DNA of 45,134 nucleotides from DATACN01 sp038215095. GTDB lineage: Bacteria > Actinomycetota > Thermoleophilia > Solirubrobacterales > Thermoleophilaceae. The stretch is taken from positions 1-45,134 of the forward strand of contig JBBQRG010000014.1 in NCBI GenBank assembly GCA_038215095.1. The letters are read 5' to 3'. This document shows, piece after piece, positions 8,859-17,126 of the stretch; within the stretch, counting starts at the first letter, position 1; each line of letters opens with the position of its first letter. A program made the translations under genes and the position numbers. The notes below the pieces were generated by a model. The model saw nothing but the letters and a program-made list of their open reading frames with translations. It searched no databases and was not told where the DNA came from.

Positions 8859-9977
8859 GTGAGGAGAGCGGTCGCCACAGCCGGCCTGGGCGTGGCGCTC
8901 TGCCTTGCAGCCGCGACCTTCGACAGCCCCTCCCTCTACGTTCCCGGCCTCGCCCTGACGGCGCTGGCGGTCGTGTCCACGGCCTGGGTGCTGCTTGCGG
9001 CGCGCGGCGCCCGCCTGACGCGGCGCCCCGGGCCCCCGACGGTGGTGGAGGACCAGCCCTACCCGCTGCGCATCGAGCTGCAGTCGGGCAGCGTACCGCC
9101 GCCCGGCGGCGAGCTGCTCGACCCGCTGCTCGGCTGGCCCGTCCCGGTCGGCGGGCGCCGGCTGCGGCGCGTGCGGATCAACGTGCGCTTCGAGCGCCGC
9201 GGCCGGCGAAGGCTCGACCCCGGCCTGCTCGTGATCCGCGACCCGCTTGGGCTGTGCGTGCGCGAGGTGCCCGGCGAGCGCGGGGCGGACGTGCTGGTGC
9301 TGCCGCGCATCGAGCGGGTGGTTGCGCCCAGCGGCAGCGGCGGCGGCAGCGGCGAGGACTCGCTCTCGGGCGCCCAGGCCGGCGTGATCGGCCGCCGGCT
9401 CGACACCACGGCGGCCGAGCTCGAGATCGACGGCCTGCGCCCGTACCGCCAGGGCGCCCCGGCCTCGCGAATCCACTGGCCCTCGGTGGCGCGCACTGGC
9501 GAGATGCTCGAACGGCGCACGATCAGCGAGCTCGACGGCGCGCCGCTCGTGGTGCTGGACGCCGCGACTCCGGCCAGCGACGAGGCGCTCGACATGGCCG
9601 TTCGCGCGGCGGCCTCGCTCACAGTCTGGCTGGCGCGCGAGTCGGGCTGCGCTCTGCTGCTGCCCGGCGACAGGCGCGCTTCCGAGCTGGGCCCCGAGCT
9701 GGCCGGCTGGCACGCGCTGCACTCCCGTCTCGCGCTCGTCGAAGCCGGCGCGGAGCCGCCCGCCACGGCGCGCGCCCCGCGCGGCGGCGCCGTGCTCTGG
9801 GTGACCGCGAGCGACCTCGGCCGCACCCCGCGCACGCTCGAGCGGTTGACGGCCGCGGCGCGGTTCGTGGTCAGCCCCACGCCGCTGCCCGGCCGCCGGG
9901 TCGCCTTCAGCGTGGCCGGCTGCACCGGCCAGGCGCTCGACCGTGTCCGCACGAGGCAGAGGCGGGTGGCGGCATGA
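8859..9977 (+). CDS. DUF58 domain protein, membrane anchored
   Basis: This is a 372-residue protein. Two hydrophobic segments at the N terminus (about residues 5-50) are followed by a beta-rich region and the DUF58 signature block (LRPYRQGAPASRIHWPSVARTGEMLERR, given in parts: RPYRQG, RIHWPSVAR, LERR). DUF58 proteins resemble VWA domains and work with MoxR ATPases. The GTG start at 8859 is 13 nt after moxR. Its stop overlaps the transglutaminase gene (ATGA), so the three genes form one unit. A Gly/Ser stretch around residue 155 looks like a linker. Confidence 0.88.
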   Translation: MRRAVATAGLGVALCLAAATFDSPSLYVPGLALTALAVVSTAWVLLAARGARLTRRPGPPTVVEDQPYPLRIELQSGSVPPPGGELLDPLLGWPVPVGGRRLRRVRINVRFERRGRRRLDPGLLVIRDPLGLCVREVPGERGADVLVLPRIERVVAPSGSGGGSGEDSLSGAQAGVIGRRLDTTAAELEIDGLRPYRQGAPASRIHWPSVARTGEMLERRTISELDGAPLVVLDAATPASDEALDMAVRAAASLTVWLARESGCALLLPGDRRASELGPELAGWHALHSRLALVEAGAEPPATARAPRGGAVLWVTASDLGRTPRTLERLTAAARFVVSPTPLPGRRVAFSVAGCTGQALDRVRTRQRRVAA

Positions 9978-12376
9978 GCGGCCTGCTCACCCGGCCGCGC
10001 GAGGGCAACACCGCGGCTTACGTCTCGAACGGCGCTTCGGCCGGCGAGCCGCCCGCGACCGCCGCCACTCAAGCCGCCGCGCCGGTGCGCGACTCGGTGC
10101 CGCTGCGCCTGGCTGCGTTCGCGGCGCTCGCGCTGTTCGGCGCCGGGCACTGGTTAGGACTGGTCGCGAACCCCTCCACGGGCCGGCTGCTGCTGGTGGT
10201 GGCGCTGGCCACGGCCTCAGGCGCGGTGCTGGCGCGGCTGCGCGAGCTGCCGGGCCGGCTGCGCTTCCCGCTGGCAGCCCTGGTGGTGGCGGTCACGCTG
10301 GCGGCCGGCTTCCTGGCGGCGGGGCTCGAGCTGCGGATGCTGGCGCCGCACCGGCTGGACGACCTCGTCGACGGCGTCAATCGCGGCCTCGGCGGCATTC
10401 GCACCGTGGACTGGCCCTACAGCGGCGACGAGCCGTGGGTGCGGCTGACGATCCTGCTGGGCGCGCCGCTGTTCCTGGGCATCGCCGCCGGGCTGGCCTT
10501 CTGGCCGGTGAAGGGCAGGGGGACGGGGCTGCGCGCCTCTGCGCTCGTGCTGCTCCTGCTGCTCTACGGGACCGCCGCCACGGAGCACGACGCCGGCAAG
10601 CCGATGCTGCGCGGCTTCGTGCTGCTGGTGCTCGTCGCCGCCTGGCTGTGGCTGCCGCGGCTGCAGCCGCGCGAGGCGCTCGCCGGCGCGGGCGCGGTGC
10701 TGGCCGTGGGGGTGCTCGCCATTCCCTTCTCGGTGAAGCTCGACGGGAGCCAGCCGTGGTGGAACTACCGCGAGTTCAACTGGTTCTCCGCCGGCAAGGT
10801 GGTCAGCTTCGACTGGACCCACACCTACGGCCCGCTCGACTGGCCTCGCAACGGCACGACGCTGCTGAACGTGCGCTCCGCGAAGCCGTACTACTGGAAG
10901 GCGGAGACGCTCGACATGTTCGACGGCTTCCGCTGGGAGCGCTCCGGCGGGCGCTCGAGCGTGGAGGCGGCGCGGCGAGCGTACGGCGAGCTGCCCGCGA
11001 CCAACCAGCCGAAGGGGAAGACCTGGAACTACTTCGAGTACAACCCGGCCTGGGACACGAGCTTCCAGGTGAACGTGCGCGCGCTGCGCAGTGACCTGAT
11101 CATCGGCGCCGGCACTACCTATCGCATCATCGGCGCGGGCACCACCGAGATCGCCTCCGACGGCACCGCCGTGAAGCTGACCGCCCCGCTCGAGAAGGGC
11201 GACAGCTACACGGTCCAGTCCTACGTGCCGACCCCCAACGCGGCTCAGATGCGCGGGGCGCCGCAGCACTACAACCGCGCGATGAACAGCTATACGACCG
11301 TCTTCGTGCCGCGGCCCGGCGACGGCACGCTCCCGGGCGGCTCGTCGCGCTTCGAGCGTGGGCGCGCCGGCACGCCGCCGCCGGGCGCGGTGTTCGCGCC
11401 GCTGCGCGGCGGCCAGACGTCCAGTACGCCGGGCGCGCGCCGGCAGATGCTCCGCTCGCCCTACGGCCGCGTCTACCGCCTGGGCAGGCGCCTGACCGAA
11501 GGCCAGCCGACGGTCTATGACGCGGTGAAGTCGGTGGAGACCTACCTGAAGCGCAACTACCGCTACAACGAGCGCCCGCCGGTCCGCGCCTATCCGTTGG
11601 CCTCGTTCCTGTTCCACGACAAGATCGGCTACTGCCAGCAGTTCTCCGGAGCCATGGCGCTGATGCTGCGCATGTCGGGCATTCCCGCGCGCGTGGCCAC
11701 GGGTTTCACGCGCGGCTCGTACAACAGGGATACGCGCGAGTACCGGATACGCGACCTCGACGCGCACTCGTGGGTCGAGGTGAACTTCACCGGCATCGGC
11801 TGGGTCGCGTTCGACCCGACCCCGCCCACCACGCCGGCGGTGGGTCAGACCAGCGGGCTCGACAACGCGGGCACCAGCTCGTTCCAGGCGCCAGGCAAGG
11901 ACGCGCGCAACGGCGGAGCCGCCGCCACCCAGGCGGCCAAGGCGAAGTCCGGCGGTGGCGCCTCGGGCGGACTGCCCGGCTGGCTGCTGGTGTCGGGCCT
12001 GGTCCTGCTGGCCGCCACGGCCGCAGCGGCGCTGCTCGCGCTGCGCACCGCCCGCGTTCGCCGCCGCCAGCCGCCCGCCCGCCGCGCCGAGCTCCAGCTC
12101 CGCGAGCTGCGCAGCGCGCTCACGCGGCTTGGCTGGACGCTTCCCGCGGGCACCACGCTGCTGGCGCTCGAGCGGCGGCTTCGCCGCGCGGCCGGCCCCG
12201 CGGCGGGTGGCTACGCCGCCGGGCTGGGCGCCAACCGCTACGACACGGGATCGCCGGAGCCGCCCGGCAACTCCGAGCGCCGCGCCCTGCGGCGCGAGCT
12301 CGGCTCGGCGGGCGGCACGCGCGCGCGGCTTCGCGCCCTGCTCGCCATTCCGCCCTGGGGCCCGAAGGCCCGCTAG
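9974..12376 (+). CDS. Membrane transglutaminase-like protein (TgpA/DUF3488 type)
   Basis: This is an 800-residue protein. The N-terminal half has about six to seven membrane helices (roughly residues 35-260), followed by an extracytoplasmic part with the transglutaminase core. The catalytic triad is visible as Cys554 (GYCQQFSG), His598 (DAHSWVEV) and Asp614 (FDPTPP). A Gly/Ala linker, one more membrane helix (about residues 672-692) and a C-terminal cytosolic region resembling DUF4129 follow. The family is thought to act on envelope proteins as a transglutaminase or protease. The ATG at 9974 overlaps the DUF58 stop. Confidence 0.9.
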   Translation: MSGLLTRPREGNTAAYVSNGASAGEPPATAATQAAAPVRDSVPLRLAAFAALALFGAGHWLGLVANPSTGRLLLVVALATASGAVLARLRELPGRLRFPLAALVVAVTLAAGFLAAGLELRMLAPHRLDDLVDGVNRGLGGIRTVDWPYSGDEPWVRLTILLGAPLFLGIAAGLAFWPVKGRGTGLRASALVLLLLLYGTAATEHDAGKPMLRGFVLLVLVAAWLWLPRLQPREALAGAGAVLAVGVLAIPFSVKLDGSQPWWNYREFNWFSAGKVVSFDWTHTYGPLDWPRNGTTLLNVRSAKPYYWKAETLDMFDGFRWERSGGRSSVEAARRAYGELPATNQPKGKTWNYFEYNPAWDTSFQVNVRALRSDLIIGAGTTYRIIGAGTTEIASDGTAVKLTAPLEKGDSYTVQSYVPTPNAAQMRGAPQHYNRAMNSYTTVFVPRPGDGTLPGGSSRFERGRAGTPPPGAVFAPLRGGQTSSTPGARRQMLRSPYGRVYRLGRRLTEGQPTVYDAVKSVETYLKRNYRYNERPPVRAYPLASFLFHDKIGYCQQFSGAMALMLRMSGIPARVATGFTRGSYNRDTREYRIRDLDAHSWVEVNFTGIGWVAFDPTPPTTPAVGQTSGLDNAGTSSFQAPGKDARNGGAAATQAAKAKSGGGASGGLPGWLLVSGLVLLAATAAAALLALRTARVRRRQPPARRAELQLRELRSALTRLGWTLPAGTTLLALERRLRRAAGPAAGGYAAGLGANRYDTGSPEPPGNSERRALRRELGSAGGTRARLRALLAIPPWGPKAR

Positions 12377-12413
12377 CCGCCCAGGTACCTCTCAGGAACT
12401 ATTTACCGGCCTC

Positions 12414-12419
12414 TAATGT
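12414..12419 (+). promoter_or_regulatory. Candidate -10 box for the HtrA-type protease gene
   Basis: TAATGT lies in an AT-richer patch between the transglutaminase stop and the ATG at 12441, implying a leader of about 14 nt. A competing box, TACAAC at 12428-12433, would give a leaderless start 7 nt before the ATG. Confidence 0.35.
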
Positions 12420-12440
12420 TGCGGGCCTACAACCTGTCTA

Positions 12441-13691
12441 ATGAGCCCCAGCACAGAGCCCCGCACGAGCAGCTCCACCGGCAACCTGATCGCGGGAGCG
12501 CTCGGCGGCCTGATCGTCGCCATCCTGGGCGGCATCCTGATCGCAACGGGCGTGATCGACACCGGCAAGACCGAGCGCCAGGTCATCCGGCAGCCGGCGA
12601 TCGCGAACACCGGTGCAACCGACGCCAGCTCCGGCTCGGGCTCGGGCTCGGGCAGCCGCACCGTCTCGGAGATCTACAAGCGCGAGGGGCGCGGCGTGGT
12701 GTTCGTCGAGGCCCGCGGCGTGACCGAGAACTCGATCTTCGGCAGCGGCCAGCAGGGAGACGCCACCGGCTCAGGCTTCCTCGTGGACAAGAGCGGCACG
12801 ATCCTGACCAACGCCCACGTCGTCGAGGGCTCCAGCAACGTGACCGTGCGGCTCAGCGACAGCGGCCCGCAGATCAGCGCGACCGTGAAGGGACGCGATC
12901 CCTCCTCCGACCTCGCCGTGCTGAAGGTGAAGCCCAGCGACGTGAGCAACGTGACCCCCGTCCCGCTCGGCAACTCGAACTCGGCCCAGGTCGGCGACCC
13001 GGTGGTCGCGATCGGCAACCCCTTCGGCTTCGCGCGCACCGTGACCACCGGAATCGTGTCCGCCAAGGCGCGCCAGATCACGGCGCCCAACGGCTTCCCG
13101 ATCCGCAACGTGCTGCAGACCGACGCCTCGATCAACCCCGGCAACTCCGGCGGCCCGCTGATGGACGCGAACGGCCGGGTGATCGGCATCAACTCGCAGA
13201 TCGCGACCGGCGGGGGCCAGGGCTCGGTGGGCATCGCCTTCGCTATCCCCATCAACACCGCCAAGCAGCTGCTGCCGCGCCTCGAGAAGGGCGGCCAGAT
13301 CCAGCGCGCATACCTCGGCGTCGAGATGGCCCCGGTCACCGCCCAGATCGCAAAGGAGCTGAACCTCCCGGTCAAGCAGGGCGCGCTGGTCCAGTCCGTG
13401 GTGGCCAACGGCCCCGCCAAGAAGGCCGGCCTGCGCGGCGGCAGCGGCTCCACCGGCGGGATCGCCGCCGGCGGCGACCTGATCGTGAAGGTGGACGGGC
13501 ACAACGTGAAGAGCCCCGACGACGTGGCCAACGCCATCGCCGGCAAGAGGCCCGGCGACAGGGTCACGGTGGAGTACTACCGCGGCAATGACAAGAAGAC
13601 CGCCACCGTCACCCTCGGGAAGCGCCCCGCCAAGCTGCAGAACGGCGGCTCCTCGGGCGGCGGCGGCAACGGCCTGATCCCGCTGCCGTAG
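12441..13691 (+). CDS. HtrA/DegP-like trypsin-type serine protease with PDZ domain
   Basis: This is a 416-residue membrane-anchored S1C protease. Residues 15-38 form a single membrane helix, followed by a Ser/Gly-rich linker (SGSGSGSGS). The protease domain has the triad His126 (TNAHVV), Asp157 (SSDLAVL) and Ser236 (GNSGGP). The C-terminal PDZ domain spans about residues 285-395, and the protein ends in a low-complexity Gly/Ser tail. It would degrade or refold misfolded proteins outside the membrane. It follows the transglutaminase gene but has its own promoter-like sequence. Confidence 0.94.
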   Translation: MSPSTEPRTSSSTGNLIAGALGGLIVAILGGILIATGVIDTGKTERQVIRQPAIANTGATDASSGSGSGSGSRTVSEIYKREGRGVVFVEARGVTENSIFGSGQQGDATGSGFLVDKSGTILTNAHVVEGSSNVTVRLSDSGPQISATVKGRDPSSDLAVLKVKPSDVSNVTPVPLGNSNSAQVGDPVVAIGNPFGFARTVTTGIVSAKARQITAPNGFPIRNVLQTDASINPGNSGGPLMDANGRVIGINSQIATGGGQGSVGIAFAIPINTAKQLLPRLEKGGQIQRAYLGVEMAPVTAQIAKELNLPVKQGALVQSVVANGPAKKAGLRGGSGSTGGIAAGGDLIVKVDGHNVKSPDDVANAIAGKRPGDRVTVEYYRGNDKKTATVTLGKRPAKLQNGGSSGGGGNGLIPLP

Positions 13692-13729
13692 CGGCAAGCA
13701 CCCGTCCGGGCCTGCGACCATTGCAGGCC

Positions 13730-14380
13730 ATGACCAGCGTGAAGATCTGCGGCATCGCGAACGCCGACGACGCCCGGCTGGCGGCCGAGCACGGCGCCTG
13801 GGCGCTGGGGATGATCTTCTGGCCGCAGAGCCCGCGGCGCTGCGAGGTCGAGGAGGCCGAGGCGATCGGCGCCGAGCTCAAGCGCGAGCTGGAGCTGACC
13901 GGCGTGTTCGTGAACGCCTCGCTCGACCACGTGACCGAGACCGCCGAGCGCGCCGCCCTCACGATCCTTCAGCTGCACGGCGACGAGGGCCCGGCCTACT
14001 GCCGCGAGGCGGCCCGCCGCACGGGCTGCCGTGTGATGAAGGCGGCGCGCGTGCGGGGGCCGGCCGACATCACCGCGCTGCGGGCCTTCGGCACCGACTT
14101 CCACCTCCTCGACGCCTACGTGCCGGGGCACCCCGGAGGCACGGGTGAGAGCTTCAACTGGGATCTCGCCCGCCGCCACCGCGGTCCGGCGCCCGTGGTG
14201 CTCTCCGGCGGCCTGACGCCGGACAACGTCGCGCATGCCATCGAGGTGGCCGCGCCGTTCGCCGTGGACAGCGCCAGCGGCACCGAGGCCGAGCCCGGAC
14301 GCAAGGACCCCGCCAAGCTCACCGCGTTCTTCCGGGCGGTCGCCGCAGCGGACGAGCGCCTGGCCCCGATGAGCGCATGA
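13730..14380 (+). CDS. trpF: Phosphoribosylanthranilate isomerase
   Basis: TrpF isomerises phosphoribosyl-anthranilate in the third tryptophan step. The N terminus reads VKICGIAN with the catalytic Cys. Further blocks are FVNASLDHV, LQLHGDEG, HLLDAYVPG and the phosphate-binding LSGGLTPDNV, with the usual DSASGTE near the end (commonly DVSSGVE). The ATG at 13730 gives 216 residues; an in-frame TTG at 13721 is possible but less likely. The stop overlaps trpB as ATGA. This gene opens the second trp block. Confidence 0.95.
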   Translation: MTSVKICGIANADDARLAAEHGAWALGMIFWPQSPRRCEVEEAEAIGAELKRELELTGVFVNASLDHVTETAERAALTILQLHGDEGPAYCREAARRTGCRVMKAARVRGPADITALRAFGTDFHLLDAYVPGHPGGTGESFNWDLARRHRGPAPVVLSGGLTPDNVAHAIEVAAPFAVDSASGTEAEPGRKDPAKLTAFFRAVAAADERLAPMSA

Positions 14381-15540
14381 GCACGCCCCCGATCGAGCGG
14401 CGCTTCGGCCCCTACGGCGGCCGCTACGTGCCCGAGACCCTGATACCCGCGCTCGACGAGCTCGAGCGCGAGTGGCTCGAGGCGCGCTCTGATCCCGCCT
14501 TCCAGGACGAGCTGGCCGCCCTGCTTCGCGACTTCGTGGGCCGGCCCAGCCCGCTGTACCGCGCGGGGAGGCTCTCGGACCTGACCGGCGCCGAGGTCTA
14601 CCTGAAGCGCGAGGACCTGGTGCACACCGGCGCGCACAAGATCAACAACGCCGTCGGCCAGGCGCTGCTGGCCAAGCGCATGGGCAAGACGCGCGTGATC
14701 GCCGAGACCGGCGCCGGCCAGCACGGCGTCGCCGCGGCCACCGCCTGTGCCCTGCTCGACCTCGAGTGCGTGGTCTACATGGGAACCGAGGACATGCGCC
14801 GCCAGCGCCCGAACGTGGACCGCATGGGGCTGCTGGGCGCCGAGGTGGCGCCGGTAGACGCCGGCGCGCGCACTCTCAAGGAGGCGGTCAGCGAGGCCAT
14901 CCGGGACTGGGTGGCGAACTCGGACACGACGCACTACGTGATCGGCTCCGCGGTCGGCCCCGCGCCCTACCCGGCGCTTGTGCGAGACCTGCAGCGAGTG
15001 ATCGGCGACGAGGCGCGCGCCCAGATCGTGGAGGTCACGGGTGGCCTGCCGAACCGCGTGATCGCCTGCGTGGGAGGCGGCTCCAACGCGATCGGCACCT
15101 TCGTCCCGTTCGTCGACGATGCCGACGTGGAGCTGATCGGCGTCGAGGCCGCCGGCGAGGGCCTCTCCACGCGCCGCCACTCGGCGCCCCTCACCACGGG
15201 CGCGCGCGGGATCCTTCACGGCGCGCTGTCGGCGGTGCTCCAGGACGAGGAGGGCCAGATCCTCGAGGCCCACTCCGTCTCGGCCGGCCTCGACTACCCG
15301 GGCTCGGGCCCCGAGCACGCCCAGCTGCGCGACAGCGGCCGCGCGCGCTACGTGGCGGTGTCCGACGAGGACGCCGTGGCCGCGTTCCGGCGCACCTGCG
15401 AGCTCGAGGGCATCATCCCGGCGCTCGAGCCCTCGCACGCGCTGGCCTGGCTGATGGCGAACCCGGCACCGGGCGGCGTGGACCTGCTCACGCTGTCGGG
15501 GCGCGGCGACAAGGACCTGGCCGAGGTGCTCGAACGTTGA
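14377..15540 (+). CDS. trpB: Tryptophan synthase beta chain
   Basis: TrpB is a PLP enzyme that condenses indole with serine. The N terminus RRFGPYGGRYVPETL is classical. The PLP lysine sits in HTGAHKINNAVGQ, AETGAGQHGVA is the conserved loop, and the PLP phosphate loop is VGGGSNAIG. At 387 residues it is standard TrpB1 length, of the type that pairs with TrpA. The ATG at 14377 overlaps the trpF stop, and the gene's own stop overlaps the TTG start of trpA. All three would be translated in coupling. Confidence 0.97.
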   Translation: MSTPPIERRFGPYGGRYVPETLIPALDELEREWLEARSDPAFQDELAALLRDFVGRPSPLYRAGRLSDLTGAEVYLKREDLVHTGAHKINNAVGQALLAKRMGKTRVIAETGAGQHGVAAATACALLDLECVVYMGTEDMRRQRPNVDRMGLLGAEVAPVDAGARTLKEAVSEAIRDWVANSDTTHYVIGSAVGPAPYPALVRDLQRVIGDEARAQIVEVTGGLPNRVIACVGGGSNAIGTFVPFVDDADVELIGVEAAGEGLSTRRHSAPLTTGARGILHGALSAVLQDEEGQILEAHSVSAGLDYPGSGPEHAQLRDSGRARYVAVSDEDAVAAFRRTCELEGIIPALEPSHALAWLMANPAPGGVDLLTLSGRGDKDLAEVLER

Positions 15541-16325
15541 GCGTGGCGACGACGGGCGTCGAGCGCATCGCCGCCGCGTTCGAGGGCCACGGCAAGCGCG
15601 CGGCGCTGATGCCCTACCTGATGGGCGGCTACCCCGGCCTCGAGGGCTCGGCGCTGGCCGGTGAGGCGGCCGCGGACGCCGGCGCCGACCTGATCGAGCT
15701 GGGCGTGCCGTTCTCGGACCCGCTCGCCGACGGCCCCGTGATCCACGCCGCCGGCACCGAGGCGCTGCGCGCTGGCGCGACCCCGCACGGCGTGCTGCAG
15801 GTCTGCGAGCGGCTGTCGAAGCGCGTGCCTGTGGTGCTGATGGTCTACGCGAACATGGTGCTGGCCAACGGGGCGGAGGCGTTCGCGCTGCGCGCAGCCG
15901 CCGGCGGCGCGGCGGGCCTGATCGTGCCCGACCTGCCCTACGACGAGAGCGAGGAGCTGCGGGGGGCGTGCGACGCCGAGGGGCTGGCGCTGGTGCCGCT
16001 GGTAGCGCCAACCACCCGGCCCGAGCGAATCGCAGAGATCGGCGCGGCGGCGCGCGGCTTCGTGTACGCGGTGTCGCTCGCCGGCACCACCGGCGAGCGC
16101 GACGCCCTCGCGCCGGGCCTGGCCGCCACGGTGGACGGAATCCGCTCGGCGACCGAGCTGCCGGTGGCCGTCGGCTTCGGCATCTCCACGAGCGAGCAGG
16201 CCCGCTCGGTGGCCGAGCTGGCCGACGGGGTCATCGTGGGCAGCCGAATCGTGCGCGCCGCGGGTGACGGCGGCCCCGCCGAGGTTGGTCGCGTCGTGGC
16301 GGATTTGGCGCGTGCGCTCGCATAA
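15537..16325 (+). CDS. trpA: Tryptophan synthase alpha chain
   Basis: TrpA cleaves indole-3-glycerol phosphate and channels indole to TrpB. The catalytic Glu and Asp lie in LIELGVPFSDPLADGPVIH. FVYAVSLAGTTGER corresponds to the family's phosphate-binding loop, and VGFGIST is the next phosphate loop. The TTG at 15537 overlaps the trpB stop as TTGA, giving 262 residues. A GTG two codons later (15543) is the alternative start. The gene completes the second trp block. Confidence 0.96.
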   Translation: MSVATTGVERIAAAFEGHGKRAALMPYLMGGYPGLEGSALAGEAAADAGADLIELGVPFSDPLADGPVIHAAGTEALRAGATPHGVLQVCERLSKRVPVVLMVYANMVLANGAEAFALRAAAGGAAGLIVPDLPYDESEELRGACDAEGLALVPLVAPTTRPERIAEIGAAARGFVYAVSLAGTTGERDALAPGLAATVDGIRSATELPVAVGFGISTSEQARSVAELADGVIVGSRIVRAAGDGGPAEVGRVVADLARALA

Positions 16326-16331
16326 CGGTGG

Positions 16332-16337
16332 TAGATT
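16332..16337 (+). promoter_or_regulatory. Candidate -10 box of SnoaL-like gene
   Basis: TAGATT ends 10 nt before the GTG at 16348 and lies just after the trpA stop. It would give a leader of only a few nucleotides. Confidence 0.35.
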
Positions 16338-16347
16338 GCCGCCTGCG

Positions 16348-16926
16348 GTGGCGGAGACAGAGACACGCGCGGGGGACGCCAAGGCGGCGGAGGCCACCAA
16401 GGCCCCGGCGCGCCGGCGCATCACCAAGCGCAAGGCCGTCGAGACCCATGTGCGCACCCACTTCGAGGCGATCGCCAACCACGACCTCCAGGGAGTGTCG
16501 GCGGGCTGGCGCGAGGACGGCGTCGAGGAGCTCGTCCCGGTCGGCATTCTTCGCGGCCGCCAGGCGATCATCCGCAACCTGGGCGACATGTTCGCCGCCG
16601 TGCCCGACATCGAGACGACGGTCATCAGCATCGTCGCGGGCGAGAAGGAGGCCGCGGTCGAGTGGCGCATGCAGGGCACCTTCGACGGCGTCGCCTTCCA
16701 GGGCATCGAGCCAACCGGCAAGCGCGTCGAGATCCGCGGCTTCGAGCTCTTCACGCTGGAGGAGGGCCTGATCGCCTCCACCACCGTCTACTACGACGGC
16801 ATGTCCTTCGCGCGCCAAATCGGGATGCTGCCGCCGCTCGACTCGGGCGCCGAGCGCGCGATGAAGGGCGCCTTCAACACCGTCACCAAGGTCCGCCGGG
16901 CCATCGACGAGCGCCGGGGCCGCTAG
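16348..16926 (+). CDS. SnoaL-like (NTF2-fold) domain protein
   Basis: This is a 192-residue protein. A basic N-terminal extension (residues 20-31, ARRRITKRK) precedes an NTF2-like/SnoaL domain. The helix VETHVRTHFEAIANHDL, the strand block ILRGRQAIIRNLGDMFAAVPDIE and the C-terminal ...TTVYYDGMSFARQIG pattern are typical of SnoaL-like cyclase/isomerase relatives. The substrate is unknown, and many such proteins are non-catalytic. The GTG at 16348 is chosen because the longer frame from 16264 lies within trpA. A tiny membrane protein gene follows 2 nt later. Confidence 0.75.
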   Translation: MAETETRAGDAKAAEATKAPARRRITKRKAVETHVRTHFEAIANHDLQGVSAGWREDGVEELVPVGILRGRQAIIRNLGDMFAAVPDIETTVISIVAGEKEAAVEWRMQGTFDGVAFQGIEPTGKRVEIRGFELFTLEEGLIASTTVYYDGMSFARQIGMLPPLDSGAERAMKGAFNTVTKVRRAIDERRGR

Positions 16927-16928
16927 CG

Positions 16929-17126
16929 ATGGGCGTGCTGGTGGCCCTCATGGTGGGGCTCGTGTTCTGGATCAGCGCCTGGGCGTTCGGCATGAAGGCC
17001 TTCGACGCGATCCTGGTGACCGTCTTCCTCGTGATGTCGGCCCAGGCCGCGCACATGATCACGCCGTTCGTCAAGAAGCTGCTGGGGCGCGAGCAGGAGC
17101 CGCTGCCCGAGCGCTCGCAGTTCTAG
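16929..17126 (+). CDS. Small membrane protein, unknown function
   Basis: This is a 65-residue protein with two hydrophobic segments, VLVALMVGLVFWISAWAF and FDAILVTVFLVMSAQAA, and a charged C terminus ending EPLPERSQF. The ATG at 16929 is 2 nt after the SnoaL-like gene stop, so the two are probably co-transcribed. Its stop codon shares the tetranucleotide CTAG (17123-17126) with the convergent phosphofructokinase gene. I do not recognise a family. Confidence 0.65.
   Translation: MGVLVALMVGLVFWISAWAFGMKAFDAILVTVFLVMSAQAAHMITPFVKKLLGREQEPLPERSQF

Noticed and set aside
13683..13695. TGCCG-TAG-CGGCA hairpin at the HtrA stop as terminator
   Set aside because: The stem is only 5 bp with a 3-nt loop and no T-run, within chance expectation for this composition.
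14116..16011. 631-codon minus-strand frame across trpB/trpA
   Set aside because: It is low-complexity Arg/Ala-rich antisense sequence to conserved genes.
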